A DNA stretch of 64,000 bases from an uncultured Lachnospiraceae bacterium (lineage in GTDB: Bacteria > Bacillota > Clostridia > Lachnospirales > Lachnospiraceae), in assembly GCA_947246015.1 (NCBI GenBank), contig CAMXQE010000013.1:1-64000 (forward strand). Reading direction: 5' to 3'. The translations under genes were made by a program, and so were the position numbers. Every line of letters starts with the position of its first letter. Position 1 is the stretch's first letter. Of this stretch, positions 17,048 through 24,384 are shown one piece after another. Under the pieces are notes generated by a model that saw only the letters and a list, made by a program, of their open reading frames with translations, did no database searches and had not been told where the DNA came from.

Positions 17048-17350
17048 CTACTTGCGGAACCATTCCAGCAAACGGCTCTTCACCTGTATCTGTTCCGGTT
17101 CCGCTCCGCAGATGCGGGTATAAATATCCGGCTCCCACACGCTGCCGTCCCAAACAGGAGACTCACATGCTTCCCCGCCGCGGCCCATGCTGCCGCTTTC
17201 CTGCTCCTCTTCCCCATCCGGTTCCCGTTCATCCTCCTGCACATATTCTACCCGGCAGACGTCCGGTACAAAACACAGGTCAGGATATACCATACCCCAG
17301 AATCCTGCGGCTGCAAACAATAAAATTCCCGCTTCCCACAATTTTCTCAT
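17048..17350 (-). CDS. Small secreted or membrane-anchored acidic protein, unknown function
   Basis: A 100-aa protein with a basic start (MRKLW) and one hydrophobic helix (residues ~5-22) resembling an uncleaved signal anchor. A very acidic Glu-rich middle (~38-55) and a tail ending in EWFRK follow. AGGAGA stands 6 bases before the ATG. Three cysteines (~28, 34, 61) lie outside the helix. It lies just before murI, 86 bases from the chosen murI start. No family is recognised; coding status is supported mostly by the ribosome site and position. Confidence 0.55.
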   Translation of the reverse strand: MRKLWEAGILLFAAAGFWGMVYPDLCFVPDVCRVEYVQEDEREPDGEEEQESGSMGRGGEACESPVWDGSVWEPDIYTRICGAEPEQIQVKSRLLEWFRK

Positions 17351-17427
17351 TTTGCTTCTCCTATCATTTTAACATCTTATGATAGAAAAAGTTTTGCCAG
17401 TTTTCGCCTTTTTTATACCGTTTGCCC

Positions 17428-18114
17428 TTACTTCCGTCCGCTGTCCAGACGTATCTGTTTCATAATGGATTTTTCCTGATTATCAATATGGATTCTCGCT
17501 GCCTCCGCCGCAGCCGCGCTGTCCTTTCTCATGATGCTTTCATATATCATTCTATGCTCTTCTATCAGCTTTTCATGCTGGCTTTCATCTTTTATATATT
17601 CAAAACGGTAACGGTACATCTGCTCCGCCAGATTATTCACCAGCTGCACCAGCCTCTGATTACCGGTAGCTGCTACGATAATATCATGCAGCGCCACATC
17701 CGCCATGGCTATCACTGTAGCCTCTTTCGTCTTCGTCGCCTTCTCAAACTCCAGACAGGCATCGGCAAGCTGCTCTTTTCCTTCCTCTGTAATCCGCTCA
17801 CAGGCGAGCTCCGCGCAGAGGGCATCCAGCGCGCGCCGCACTTCCAGTACATCTTTTAAACTCTTCTCCGTAATCTGCGCCACCTCTGCGCCCCGTCGGG
17901 GAATCATCGTCACCAGCCCCTCCAGTTCCAATTTGCGGATGGCCTCCCTGATTGGTGTCCGGCTCACACCCAGCCTGTTCGCCAGATGGATTTCCATCAG
18001 ACGCTCTCCGGGCTTCAGTTCACCCGTCAGTATCGCTTTCCGCAGCGTATTGAATACCACGTCGCGTAGCGGTAAAAACTCATCCATACTTACCTGCAGA
18101 CTATCATTACCCAT
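17428..18114 (-). CDS. GntR-family transcriptional regulator, FCD/FadR subgroup
   Basis: A 228-aa DNA-binding regulator. The winged helix (~10-75) carries AILTGELKPGERLME and the recognition helix LGVSRTPIREAIRKLE. The all-helical FCD effector domain (~90-215) has the expected Asp/His metal-site pattern (DVALHDIIVAATGN, EEHRMIYESI). AAGGA precedes the ATG, only 7 bases after the ispE stop, so the two are probably co-transcribed. Regulators of this group respond to small carboxylates or sugars acids; the ligand here is unknown. Confidence 0.88.
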   Translation of the reverse strand: MGNDSLQVSMDEFLPLRDVVFNTLRKAILTGELKPGERLMEIHLANRLGVSRTPIREAIRKLELEGLVTMIPRRGAEVAQITEKSLKDVLEVRRALDALCAELACERITEEGKEQLADACLEFEKATKTKEATVIAMADVALHDIIVAATGNQRLVQLVNNLAEQMYRYRFEYIKDESQHEKLIEEHRMIYESIMRKDSAAAAEAARIHIDNQEKSIMKQIRLDSGRK

Positions 18115-18121
18115 ACATCCT

Positions 18122-19012
18122 TCACTCCACTTCCGCTCTGTTTATCAGCGTCGCCGTAAACAGCTGTTTTGCCAGCCCTCTCTCTTCCAGCTTAAGCAGC
18201 GCTTCTTCCGCCAGTTCGGCCGTTTCGAATATCCCGAACACCGTAGGCCCGCTGCCGCTCATCAACGCACTGACCGCTCCGTTTGCTTTCAGAAAATCCT
18301 TAATCTCCTGTATCACAGGATACTTCTTTATAGTCACTGTTTCCAGCACATTCTCCATACGCTGCGCAACACCGCCGAGATTCCCTGCCTCTATTGCCTC
18401 CCGCATACCGTCGATATCAGGATGACGTTCCAGTTCATCCGCATGAAGATTTCCATAAACATATTTTGTGGAAACATCGATATCCGGCTTTGCAATCAAC
18501 AGAAAACAATCCGGCGCATCGGGCAGCTTCGTCAGCTTCTCCCCGATTCCTTCTGCCAGTGCTGTCCCGCCTAAAATGCAGTACGGCACATCCGCGCCGA
18601 TTTTTACCGCCAGTGCACACATCTCCTCTTCGGTCATATTCAGTCCGAAGCATTCATTCATCCCGCGGAATACTGCCGCTGCATCCGTACTTCCGCCCGC
18701 CATTCCTGCTGCCATGGGTATCCTTTTTTGCAGCTCTATTTTTATACCCTCTTTTATTCCATAAGTATCCGCCAGCAGCTTTGCCGCCTTATAAACCAGA
18801 TTGCTCTCATCCCCCGGCAGTTCTTCCTTATCCGTAACTACCGCAATTCCCTCTTCCGTCCGCGTAAATGTCAGGATATCATACAGGCTTACCGTCTGCA
18901 TAATCATCTTTACTTCATGGTAGCCGTCTTCTCTCCGTCTCAATACATCCAAACCTAAATTAATTTTCGCATAGGCCCTCTTTACAAAGGCATTCCCGTT
19001 CCCCGCTTCCAT
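18122..19012 (-). CDS. ispE: 4-diphosphocytidyl-2-C-methyl-D-erythritol kinase
   Basis: A 296-aa GHMP kinase of the MEP isoprenoid pathway. The N-terminal AYAKINLGLDVLRRREDGYH motif, the ATP-binding loop PMAAGMAGGSTDAAAV and the C-terminal MSGSGPTVFG motif identify IspE. The start at 19012 is preferred to the ATG at 19030 because GGGAGGT lies 5 bases before it. It leads a two-gene unit with the FCD regulator. It provides precursors for undecaprenyl phosphate, the lipid carrier of cell-wall synthesis. Confidence 0.94.
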   Translation of the reverse strand: MEAGNGNAFVKRAYAKINLGLDVLRRREDGYHEVKMIMQTVSLYDILTFTRTEEGIAVVTDKEELPGDESNLVYKAAKLLADTYGIKEGIKIELQKRIPMAAGMAGGSTDAAAVFRGMNECFGLNMTEEEMCALAVKIGADVPYCILGGTALAEGIGEKLTKLPDAPDCFLLIAKPDIDVSTKYVYGNLHADELERHPDIDGMREAIEAGNLGGVAQRMENVLETVTIKKYPVIQEIKDFLKANGAVSALMSGSGPTVFGIFETAELAEEALLKLEERGLAKQLFTATLINRAEVE

Positions 19013-19107
19013 ATTGTACCTCCCTTGCATTTTGTATACATGGATTGTATTTAATTATATCCAATACAGGCTGTTTCGTCAATGTCCATCTGCACCATCC
19101 ATGGAAG

Positions 19108-19143
19108 CCGGTTTCTATGCCAGTTTCTATACCAGTTTCTATG
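19108..19143. repeat. 12-bp tandem repeat, three units
   Basis: Three adjacent units of about CCAGTTTCTATG lie between ispE and the Uma2 remnant. No function is seen. Confidence 0.75.
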
Positions 19144-19190
19144 GCTCCTTGCCAAATATGTACATATCATTTATAATATAATACACTTTG

Positions 19191-19572
19191 ACAGCACAAT
19201 GACAACGGCTCCTGCAAACCATATCCTGCCCCGTTTGCAGTCTTTCTGAACGAAGATGACAAAAACTATGTCGAGCCGGATATAAGCGTTATATGCGACC
19301 CCGGAAAATTAAATGATAAGGGCTGTGCCGGTGCGCCCGACTGGGTGATTGAAGTTGTCTCATCCAGCAGCAGGGCAATGGATTATTACACAAAGCTTTT
19401 CAAATACCGCACTGCGGGAGTGAAGGAATACTGGATTGCAGATTATGCCAAAAACCGCATCACTGTTTATAATTTTTCCGCTGATACCATGAATGAATAT
19501 TCCTTTATGGATGATATACCGGTGGGCATCTACCCCGGATTCTCTATCCATTTTCCGGAACTTAATATATAA
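19191..19572 (+). pseudogene. Uma2-family (DUF820) endonuclease-like remnant, 5' part missing
   Basis: From ~19191 to the TAA at 19570-19572 one frame encodes about 126 residues matching the C-terminal two-thirds of Uma2 proteins. They include YVEPDISVICDP, GAPDWVIEVVSSSS, YRTAGVKEYWIADY and a YPGFSIHF end, with the Asp/Glu/Lys positions of the PD-(D/E)XK-like core. A TGA lies in frame at the 5' edge and no start or SD is present. The N-terminal ~60 residues that family members normally have are absent. The GTG at 19345 could start only a 75-aa fragment. It is most likely a decaying gene. Confidence 0.75.
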
Positions 19573-19607
19573 CGCCCACTTAATAAATTTTTAATAATTC
19601 TCCCTTA

Positions 19608-19632
19608 TTAATCCGCCATGCATTGCCGATAT
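19608..19632 (+). promoter_or_regulatory. Candidate SigD/FliA-type promoter
   Basis: GCCGATAT (19625-19632) equals the SigD -10 consensus of Bacillus and relatives. The -35 is imperfect (TTAA at 19608 with a 13-base spacer instead of TAAA with 14-16). It lies 75 bases upstream of the 202-aa gene. Confidence 0.4.
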
Positions 19633-19706
19633 ATATAGCAAAGATGGGGATATTTTCCTCAAAAGCAACTATAAACAAACCAACATATTCCAAGGAGGGT
19701 TAAGCA

Positions 19707-20315
19707 ATGAGCGTAAATGGAATTACAGGCAACAGCGGTGCAGCCGATTTATACGGCACATATAACACAACATCTTCCAAGACAGCTGAAAAAGCAGAAA
19801 CAACCAAAACTGATGATAACAAATCCGGCGTTGTTTACGAGCCTTCAAACAAAACTTCCGGCACAAAAACCGAGAAAAAGTATGTACAGAATACTGCTTT
19901 AGTTGAAAAAATGAAAGCTGATGCAGAAGCACGTACTTCTCAGTTAAAGAGTCTGGTTGAGCAGATGATTTCCAAGCAGGGAAAGACTTTAGGACAGGCG
20001 GACAGCATTTGGAGTTTCCTTGCAGGCGGTAACTTCACCGTAGATGCAGCTACCAAAGCACAGGCTCAGAAAGATATTGCAGACGACGGCTACTGGGGCG
20101 TTGAACAGACATCCAGCCGTATTGTTGATTTCGCAACCGCACTGACAGGCGGTGACCCGGACCAGATTGAAAAAATGCGTGCTGCTTTTGAAAAAGGTTT
20201 CAAAAACGCTACAGGTACATGGGGAAAAACATTACCGGATATCAGCCAGAGAACCTATGAGGCTGTTATGGAGAAATTCGATAAACTGGCAGAACAGGCA
20301 AACAGCGTTGAATAA
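19707..20315 (+). CDS. Hypothetical Thr/Ser/Lys-rich N-tail protein, possible motility-regulon member
   Basis: A 202-aa protein with no signal peptide or TM helix. Residues 1-60 are polar and low-complexity (Thr, Ser, Lys, Gly), likely disordered. Residues ~62-200 are helical, with a heptad-like stretch (VEKMKADAEARTSQLKSLV, then EQMISKQG) and a second helical part containing DDGYWGVEQTSSRIVDFATAL. AAGGAGGG stands ahead of the ATG. The N-terminal style (MSVNGITG...) and the SigD-like promoter recall flagella-associated proteins of Lachnospiraceae, but no flagellar gene is in this window. It has its own terminator. I recognise no named family. Confidence 0.75.
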   Translation: MSVNGITGNSGAADLYGTYNTTSSKTAEKAETTKTDDNKSGVVYEPSNKTSGTKTEKKYVQNTALVEKMKADAEARTSQLKSLVEQMISKQGKTLGQADSIWSFLAGGNFTVDAATKAQAQKDIADDGYWGVEQTSSRIVDFATALTGGDPDQIEKMRAAFEKGFKNATGTWGKTLPDISQRTYEAVMEKFDKLAEQANSVE

Positions 20316-20345
20316 GACGCTTCACGGTTCATCATTATGTTAATC

Positions 20346-20380
20346 AAACAGGCATCCCCTGAACGGAGATGCCTGTTTTT
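20346..20380 (+). terminator. Intrinsic terminator
   Basis: AAACAGGCATC pairs with GATGCCTGTTT and five T residues follow the 202-aa gene. Confidence 0.9.
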
Positions 20381-20402
20381 GTATGCACAGGGAAAAATCT
20401 TC

Positions 20403-22094
20403 TCAAAATTCATCCAATTCTTCCAAAACTTTTTTGAATTCCTCTTTCGCTTTCTCTATCTCTCCCGAATCATAAGTATTCAGAGCCTGCTCGTACTTAT
20501 GAAGCGCCGCTTCCACCTGCATACGCCTCTCGCCCAGACTTTCTTCATAAATCCTCTCGCCGCGCAGAAGCAGATATTTATTCTCCTCCCTGTCCCTCGG
20601 ATGTATCTTCAGATAAGACAGAGTCTCCAGACGCTCCTGTATCTCCTGCTCCGTCATATCCACATTCTGTCCGACAAATACCTCTTTTACCTGTTTCTGT
20701 GTGGATACGACTTTCACCTCTACTTCCAGAATGGAATTGATATCATAAGTATAGGTCACGTCCACCGATTCTTCCCCGGCCTTTCCTGCCGGAACATCAA
20801 TCTCCAGTTCCCCCAGCAGCAGATTGTTGGAAGCAAAGCGGCTTTCTCCCTGCAGCACCTTGACCCGTATCTTAACCTGGTCATCCCTTACGGTGTACAG
20901 CCGTTCCGTCCGGCTGGCAGGGATTACCGTATTCCTGTCAATGATTGGACAGAATACCCCGTTTTCAAAATATCCTTTTTCCCATTCCCGGACCACTTCG
21001 GTTCCCAGCGTAAACGGACATACATCGGTCAGTATGACTTCCTTTATGGAATCCCGGCGTTCTTTCATCGCTCCCTGAATCGCCGTTCCCAGTGCAACCG
21101 CCTCGTCCGGATTGATATTCGTGTCCGGAAGCATCCGGAACAGCCTGCTCACAAACCTGCGCACCACCGGACTCTTCGTCGCTCCGCCTACCAGTACCAC
21201 TTTATCGATATCCGACAGCCTGATATGGGCATCCGAAAGGCTTCGTTTCACCGGCTGGCGGATTTTTTCGAACAATTCTTCACATGCTTCCTCATATTCC
21301 GTCAGTTCCACTTCAAAACGGAACTCCTCTTCCCCGATTTTGCAATGCATCCCGGATACCTTGTCCTGTGAAAATCCCAGTTTACAGATTTCCGCCTGTT
21401 TATGGATATGCCGCCTGGTTTTCTCATCCAGGGTAAGCCGGTCAAACTGAGGAAATTTTTCATAAAACATATTCTCCAGTATCATGGTAAAATCTTCCCC
21501 GCCCAGAAAATTATCCCCGGCTACTGCACGCACTTCCAGAATCGTATCATATAATTCCAATATCGATACATCAAATGTACCGCCGCCCAGGTCGAATACA
21601 AGAAAGCGGGCATGTTCCTTATTCTGATAAAGACCGTAGGCAATCGCCGCAGCCGTAGGCTCGCTTATAATCCTCTCCACCTTAAGTCCTGCCAGTTCTC
21701 CCGCCCGCTTGGTGGCGCGTCTTCTGGCGTCATTGAAATATGCCGGGACACTGATTACCGCCTCTGTGACTTCTTCTCCCAAATAGTGCTCCGCATCCTC
21801 TTTCAAGGCCCGCAGTACAAAAGAAGACAGTTCCTCCGCCGTAAAGGTCTTATGTAACAGGCTGTATTTCTTCTGGCTTCCCATATCCCGCTTAAATACG
21901 CTTGCCGTACTCTCCGGATAGAGGAGTCCTCTTTCCACTGCAGAATCCCCTACGTAAACCTGCCCTTCTTCATCCACGCTGACCACGGACGGCGTCAGTC
22001 TTTTTCCTAACCGATTGGGAATAATTTTCGGCCCTTCTTCCGTAAAATACGCCGCCAGGCTGTTCGTGGTTCCCAAATCTATACCTATTATCAT
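20403..22094 (-). CDS. HscC-like Hsp70 from the internal start
   Basis: The 563-aa Hsp70 product is expected if translation starts at the ATG at 22094, which has GGGAGG 6 bases upstream. The ATPase domain (~1-350) has all three phosphate/adenosine motifs. The substrate-binding beta domain follows (~360-480: DVCPFTLGTEV, NTVIPASRTERLYT). The helical lid is short and there is no EEVD-like tail. The length is close to E. coli HscC (~556 aa) and shorter than DnaK, so it is a specialised chaperone rather than the housekeeping DnaK. It overlaps the long reading frame 20403-24206 and may be its own product. Confidence 0.75.
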   Translation of the reverse strand: MIIGIDLGTTNSLAAYFTEEGPKIIPNRLGKRLTPSVVSVDEEGQVYVGDSAVERGLLYPESTASVFKRDMGSQKKYSLLHKTFTAEELSSFVLRALKEDAEHYLGEEVTEAVISVPAYFNDARRRATKRAGELAGLKVERIISEPTAAAIAYGLYQNKEHARFLVFDLGGGTFDVSILELYDTILEVRAVAGDNFLGGEDFTMILENMFYEKFPQFDRLTLDEKTRRHIHKQAEICKLGFSQDKVSGMHCKIGEEEFRFEVELTEYEEACEELFEKIRQPVKRSLSDAHIRLSDIDKVVLVGGATKSPVVRRFVSRLFRMLPDTNINPDEAVALGTAIQGAMKERRDSIKEVILTDVCPFTLGTEVVREWEKGYFENGVFCPIIDRNTVIPASRTERLYTVRDDQVKIRVKVLQGESRFASNNLLLGELEIDVPAGKAGEESVDVTYTYDINSILEVEVKVVSTQKQVKEVFVGQNVDMTEQEIQERLETLSYLKIHPRDREENKYLLLRGERIYEESLGERRMQVEAALHKYEQALNTYDSGEIEKAKEEFKKVLEELDEF

Positions 22095-24206
22095 ACACAA
22101 CCTCCCTGTTTGAGTTTTAACCGTTGTCCGAACCGGATTTCCCTTCATATAATTCTGAAGCGATTCCTCGTACTTTCCCATTTCCCAGTACAATTCACCG
22201 CAGGCCATCCGGTACTGAATCCGTTCCGGATTCTGTTCCGCTGCCCGTTCCATGCAGGCCAGAGCTTCTTTCAGCTGCCCGTCATCCCACCAAAGAAGTC
22301 CCTGCTCATATTCCAGTTCCGATCCGTCCTCCAAATCACACGTTTCTTCTTCCCACTCCTGCTGCAATACCGTCAGCCGCCTTCTTATTTCCCTCCTGTC
22401 GCCAGGGGTTTTTGCCATTCCGCGTAAAAGCCTTATCTCACAGAGTTTCATCTGGGCCGTGAACTCGATACGGTTCGTGCCCGCCCGTTCCAGAATATGC
22501 ATGGCATCCTCATACTGCCCGTAATCCAGAAAAACCTCTGCCGCAAATAAATACGGCCTGTAAAATCCCGCATAAATTTCTACTGCACGCCAATAGTCAT
22601 CCACTACTTCCTGTGCCCTGCCCAGCTTGTAATAAGCTTCCTGACGGATGACATAAGCAGGATAAAACTCTCCGCTCTCCCTGATGATGGCATTGCAGGC
22701 ATCTACCACTTTCTCATATTCTCCGTTTTTCAGAAGTATCGCAGCATAATGCTGCCGGTATTCCATTTTTTCCGCTTCATCCTCCGTAGCCGCTGCGGCT
22801 CTTTGAATATAACACTCCGCCTCTTTTGTCCTGCCCATTTCCGCATAGCAGCTTCCGAGACTCAGATTTGCCCTGCTTTTTGCAGAAATATACTTTCTGC
22901 TTTCTTTTATTTTCTCTCCTGTTCCTTCTTCCGTACTCTCTATCCATTCCAGCCACTTTTGCAGATAAGGAACCGCCTCTTCATACCTTTCCCCGCAATA
23001 TAAGAACTTTCCGTACAGATTACAGTAGTCATAATCTTCCTTCCAGTCGTCCGGCATCTCCTCCATGAGCTGTTCCAGTTCTTCCAGCCGCTCATTTCCG
23101 AACAGACACCACCCCAGTCTGAATTTCTGCTTTCTGACAGCTGCGGCATCCGCCGGATTCCCGGTCTCCAGCCGTGCACGGATTTCTTTAATCAGAGCAT
23201 CATTGGCCATGTGCAGCCATCGGTTCAGTTCCTCATTGTAAGAATCCTGTTCCAGCAAATCAGTAATCATTCCCCACGCAGCATCATATTGCCCGGTTTC
23301 CATTAAATAACGCACTGCGCCATACTTCGCGCCATACCGTTCCGGTTCTCTCTCCAGCACGGAAATCCACCTTTGATACGCCTGCTCTTTCTCCCCCCGG
23401 TTCCATAGCAGCTCACCGGCCCATGTTCCGATATACCAGTCGTCCGGATACTCCCGGCAGAGCTGCTCCATCACAGCGGTGCATTCCTTTTCCCTTTCCT
23501 TTCCCTGCTCCGCCCAGACTCTCATCCGCTCCACATCCTCATACGGATGATACACATTATAAACCTTCAGCTCTTCCAGCATTTGCAGTATGCCAACCGT
23601 CTCACCATTATCAATCCGCTGTTTCGCTTTCAGATAACCGGAAATATAAGCATCCTTATTCGCTTCCTTCCTTTCCCCCTGCCTGTATCGCAGCAAATCA
23701 TATGGAGGGAAATTCTCATGTTTCACATAATATTTTATGATTTTAAGAAAGTCCGCCGGATATTTTCCCTTTAAAGTCTCCGAATCCTGCGTAATCCGGA
23801 ACACATTGTCTATCATCATCCATATGGAATGCGGCAGATAGATATGTTCCGCCAGAAAATCCAGTATGCGTTCCTTTGCTTCCAAAGCCGAATCCAGCCC
23901 CTCACATACCGGGTCAGATAGTAACTCCTCCCATAATTCCGGCTTCTGACAGCCTGTCAGGTCATGGTAAAGCCTGTCCACTTTCTCCATCCACCGGCTG
24001 ACTTCACCTGCTGCGGTTCCTTTCTTATCCTTCTTCTCCCCCGCAAACGCCATGGCTCCCTCATATGCCTGGCGCAGCCGTTTAAACCCTTCCGGATTAT
24101 CTTCAGGATTCGTTTCCTTCAGCTTCCCTCTGTATGCCTTCCGGATTTCCCCCTCTTCCTTCGTTTCCTCCATCCCGAGTATATGAAAGAATAATTCCTT
24201 TTCCAT
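20403..24206 (-). CDS. J-like/TPR protein in frame with an HscC-like Hsp70 (apparent fusion, 1267 aa)
   Basis: One uninterrupted frame encodes two proteins usually separate. Residues 1-~55 are J-domain-like (AYRGKL...GFKRLRQAYE), but the HPD triplet needed to stimulate Hsp70 is replaced by NPE (residues 33-35). Residues ~60-690 are TPR-like helical repeats. From residue 705 a complete Hsp70 begins (IDLGTTNSLAAY, FLVFDLGGGTFDVS, VVLVGGATKSP) with a shortened lid, like HscC. A GGGAGG ribosome site and ATG stand exactly at the junction (22094), so Hsp70 can be made alone as well. Another frame has TAA at 22117-22119, just before that ribosome site. This suggests the upstream gene normally ends there and a 2-bp change at the TATAT of 22147-22151 opened the frame. 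Confidence 0.75.
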   Translation of the reverse strand: MEKELFFHILGMEETKEEGEIRKAYRGKLKETNPEDNPEGFKRLRQAYEGAMAFAGEKKDKKGTAAGEVSRWMEKVDRLYHDLTGCQKPELWEELLSDPVCEGLDSALEAKERILDFLAEHIYLPHSIWMMIDNVFRITQDSETLKGKYPADFLKIIKYYVKHENFPPYDLLRYRQGERKEANKDAYISGYLKAKQRIDNGETVGILQMLEELKVYNVYHPYEDVERMRVWAEQGKEREKECTAVMEQLCREYPDDWYIGTWAGELLWNRGEKEQAYQRWISVLEREPERYGAKYGAVRYLMETGQYDAAWGMITDLLEQDSYNEELNRWLHMANDALIKEIRARLETGNPADAAAVRKQKFRLGWCLFGNERLEELEQLMEEMPDDWKEDYDYCNLYGKFLYCGERYEEAVPYLQKWLEWIESTEEGTGEKIKESRKYISAKSRANLSLGSCYAEMGRTKEAECYIQRAAAATEDEAEKMEYRQHYAAILLKNGEYEKVVDACNAIIRESGEFYPAYVIRQEAYYKLGRAQEVVDDYWRAVEIYAGFYRPYLFAAEVFLDYGQYEDAMHILERAGTNRIEFTAQMKLCEIRLLRGMAKTPGDRREIRRRLTVLQQEWEEETCDLEDGSELEYEQGLLWWDDGQLKEALACMERAAEQNPERIQYRMACGELYWEMGKYEESLQNYMKGNPVRTTVKTQTGRLCMIIGIDLGTTNSLAAYFTEEGPKIIPNRLGKRLTPSVVSVDEEGQVYVGDSAVERGLLYPESTASVFKRDMGSQKKYSLLHKTFTAEELSSFVLRALKEDAEHYLGEEVTEAVISVPAYFNDARRRATKRAGELAGLKVERIISEPTAAAIAYGLYQNKEHARFLVFDLGGGTFDVSILELYDTILEVRAVAGDNFLGGEDFTMILENMFYEKFPQFDRLTLDEKTRRHIHKQAEICKLGFSQDKVSGMHCKIGEEEFRFEVELTEYEEACEELFEKIRQPVKRSLSDAHIRLSDIDKVVLVGGATKSPVVRRFVSRLFRMLPDTNINPDEAVALGTAIQGAMKERRDSIKEVILTDVCPFTLGTEVVREWEKGYFENGVFCPIIDRNTVIPASRTERLYTVRDDQVKIRVKVLQGESRFASNNLLLGELEIDVPAGKAGEESVDVTYTYDINSILEVEVKVVSTQKQVKEVFVGQNVDMTEQEIQERLETLSYLKIHPRDREENKYLLLRGERIYEESLGERRMQVEAALHKYEQALNTYDSGEIEKAKEEFKKVLEELDEF

Positions 24207-24292
24207 ATTCCCGCCTCCATCTTCTCAACGCCCTTATGAAATTGTAATTGTTATTTATACCCTTATCTTCCTATTATAATACCATATGACCG

Positions 24293-24321
24293 AAAAAGGA
24301 AAGTATCTTTCGACACTTTCC
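24293..24321 (-). terminator. Intrinsic terminator of the SipL-like gene
   Basis: On the minus strand GGAAAGTGTC and GATACTTTCC pair around GAAA and are followed by five T residues. Confidence 0.85.
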
Positions 24322-24384
24322 CTTTTTCCCTCCCGGCTGAGCTAAACATTCTTATGCCAAACGGCTGCTTTCCTTCCCCGCGGT

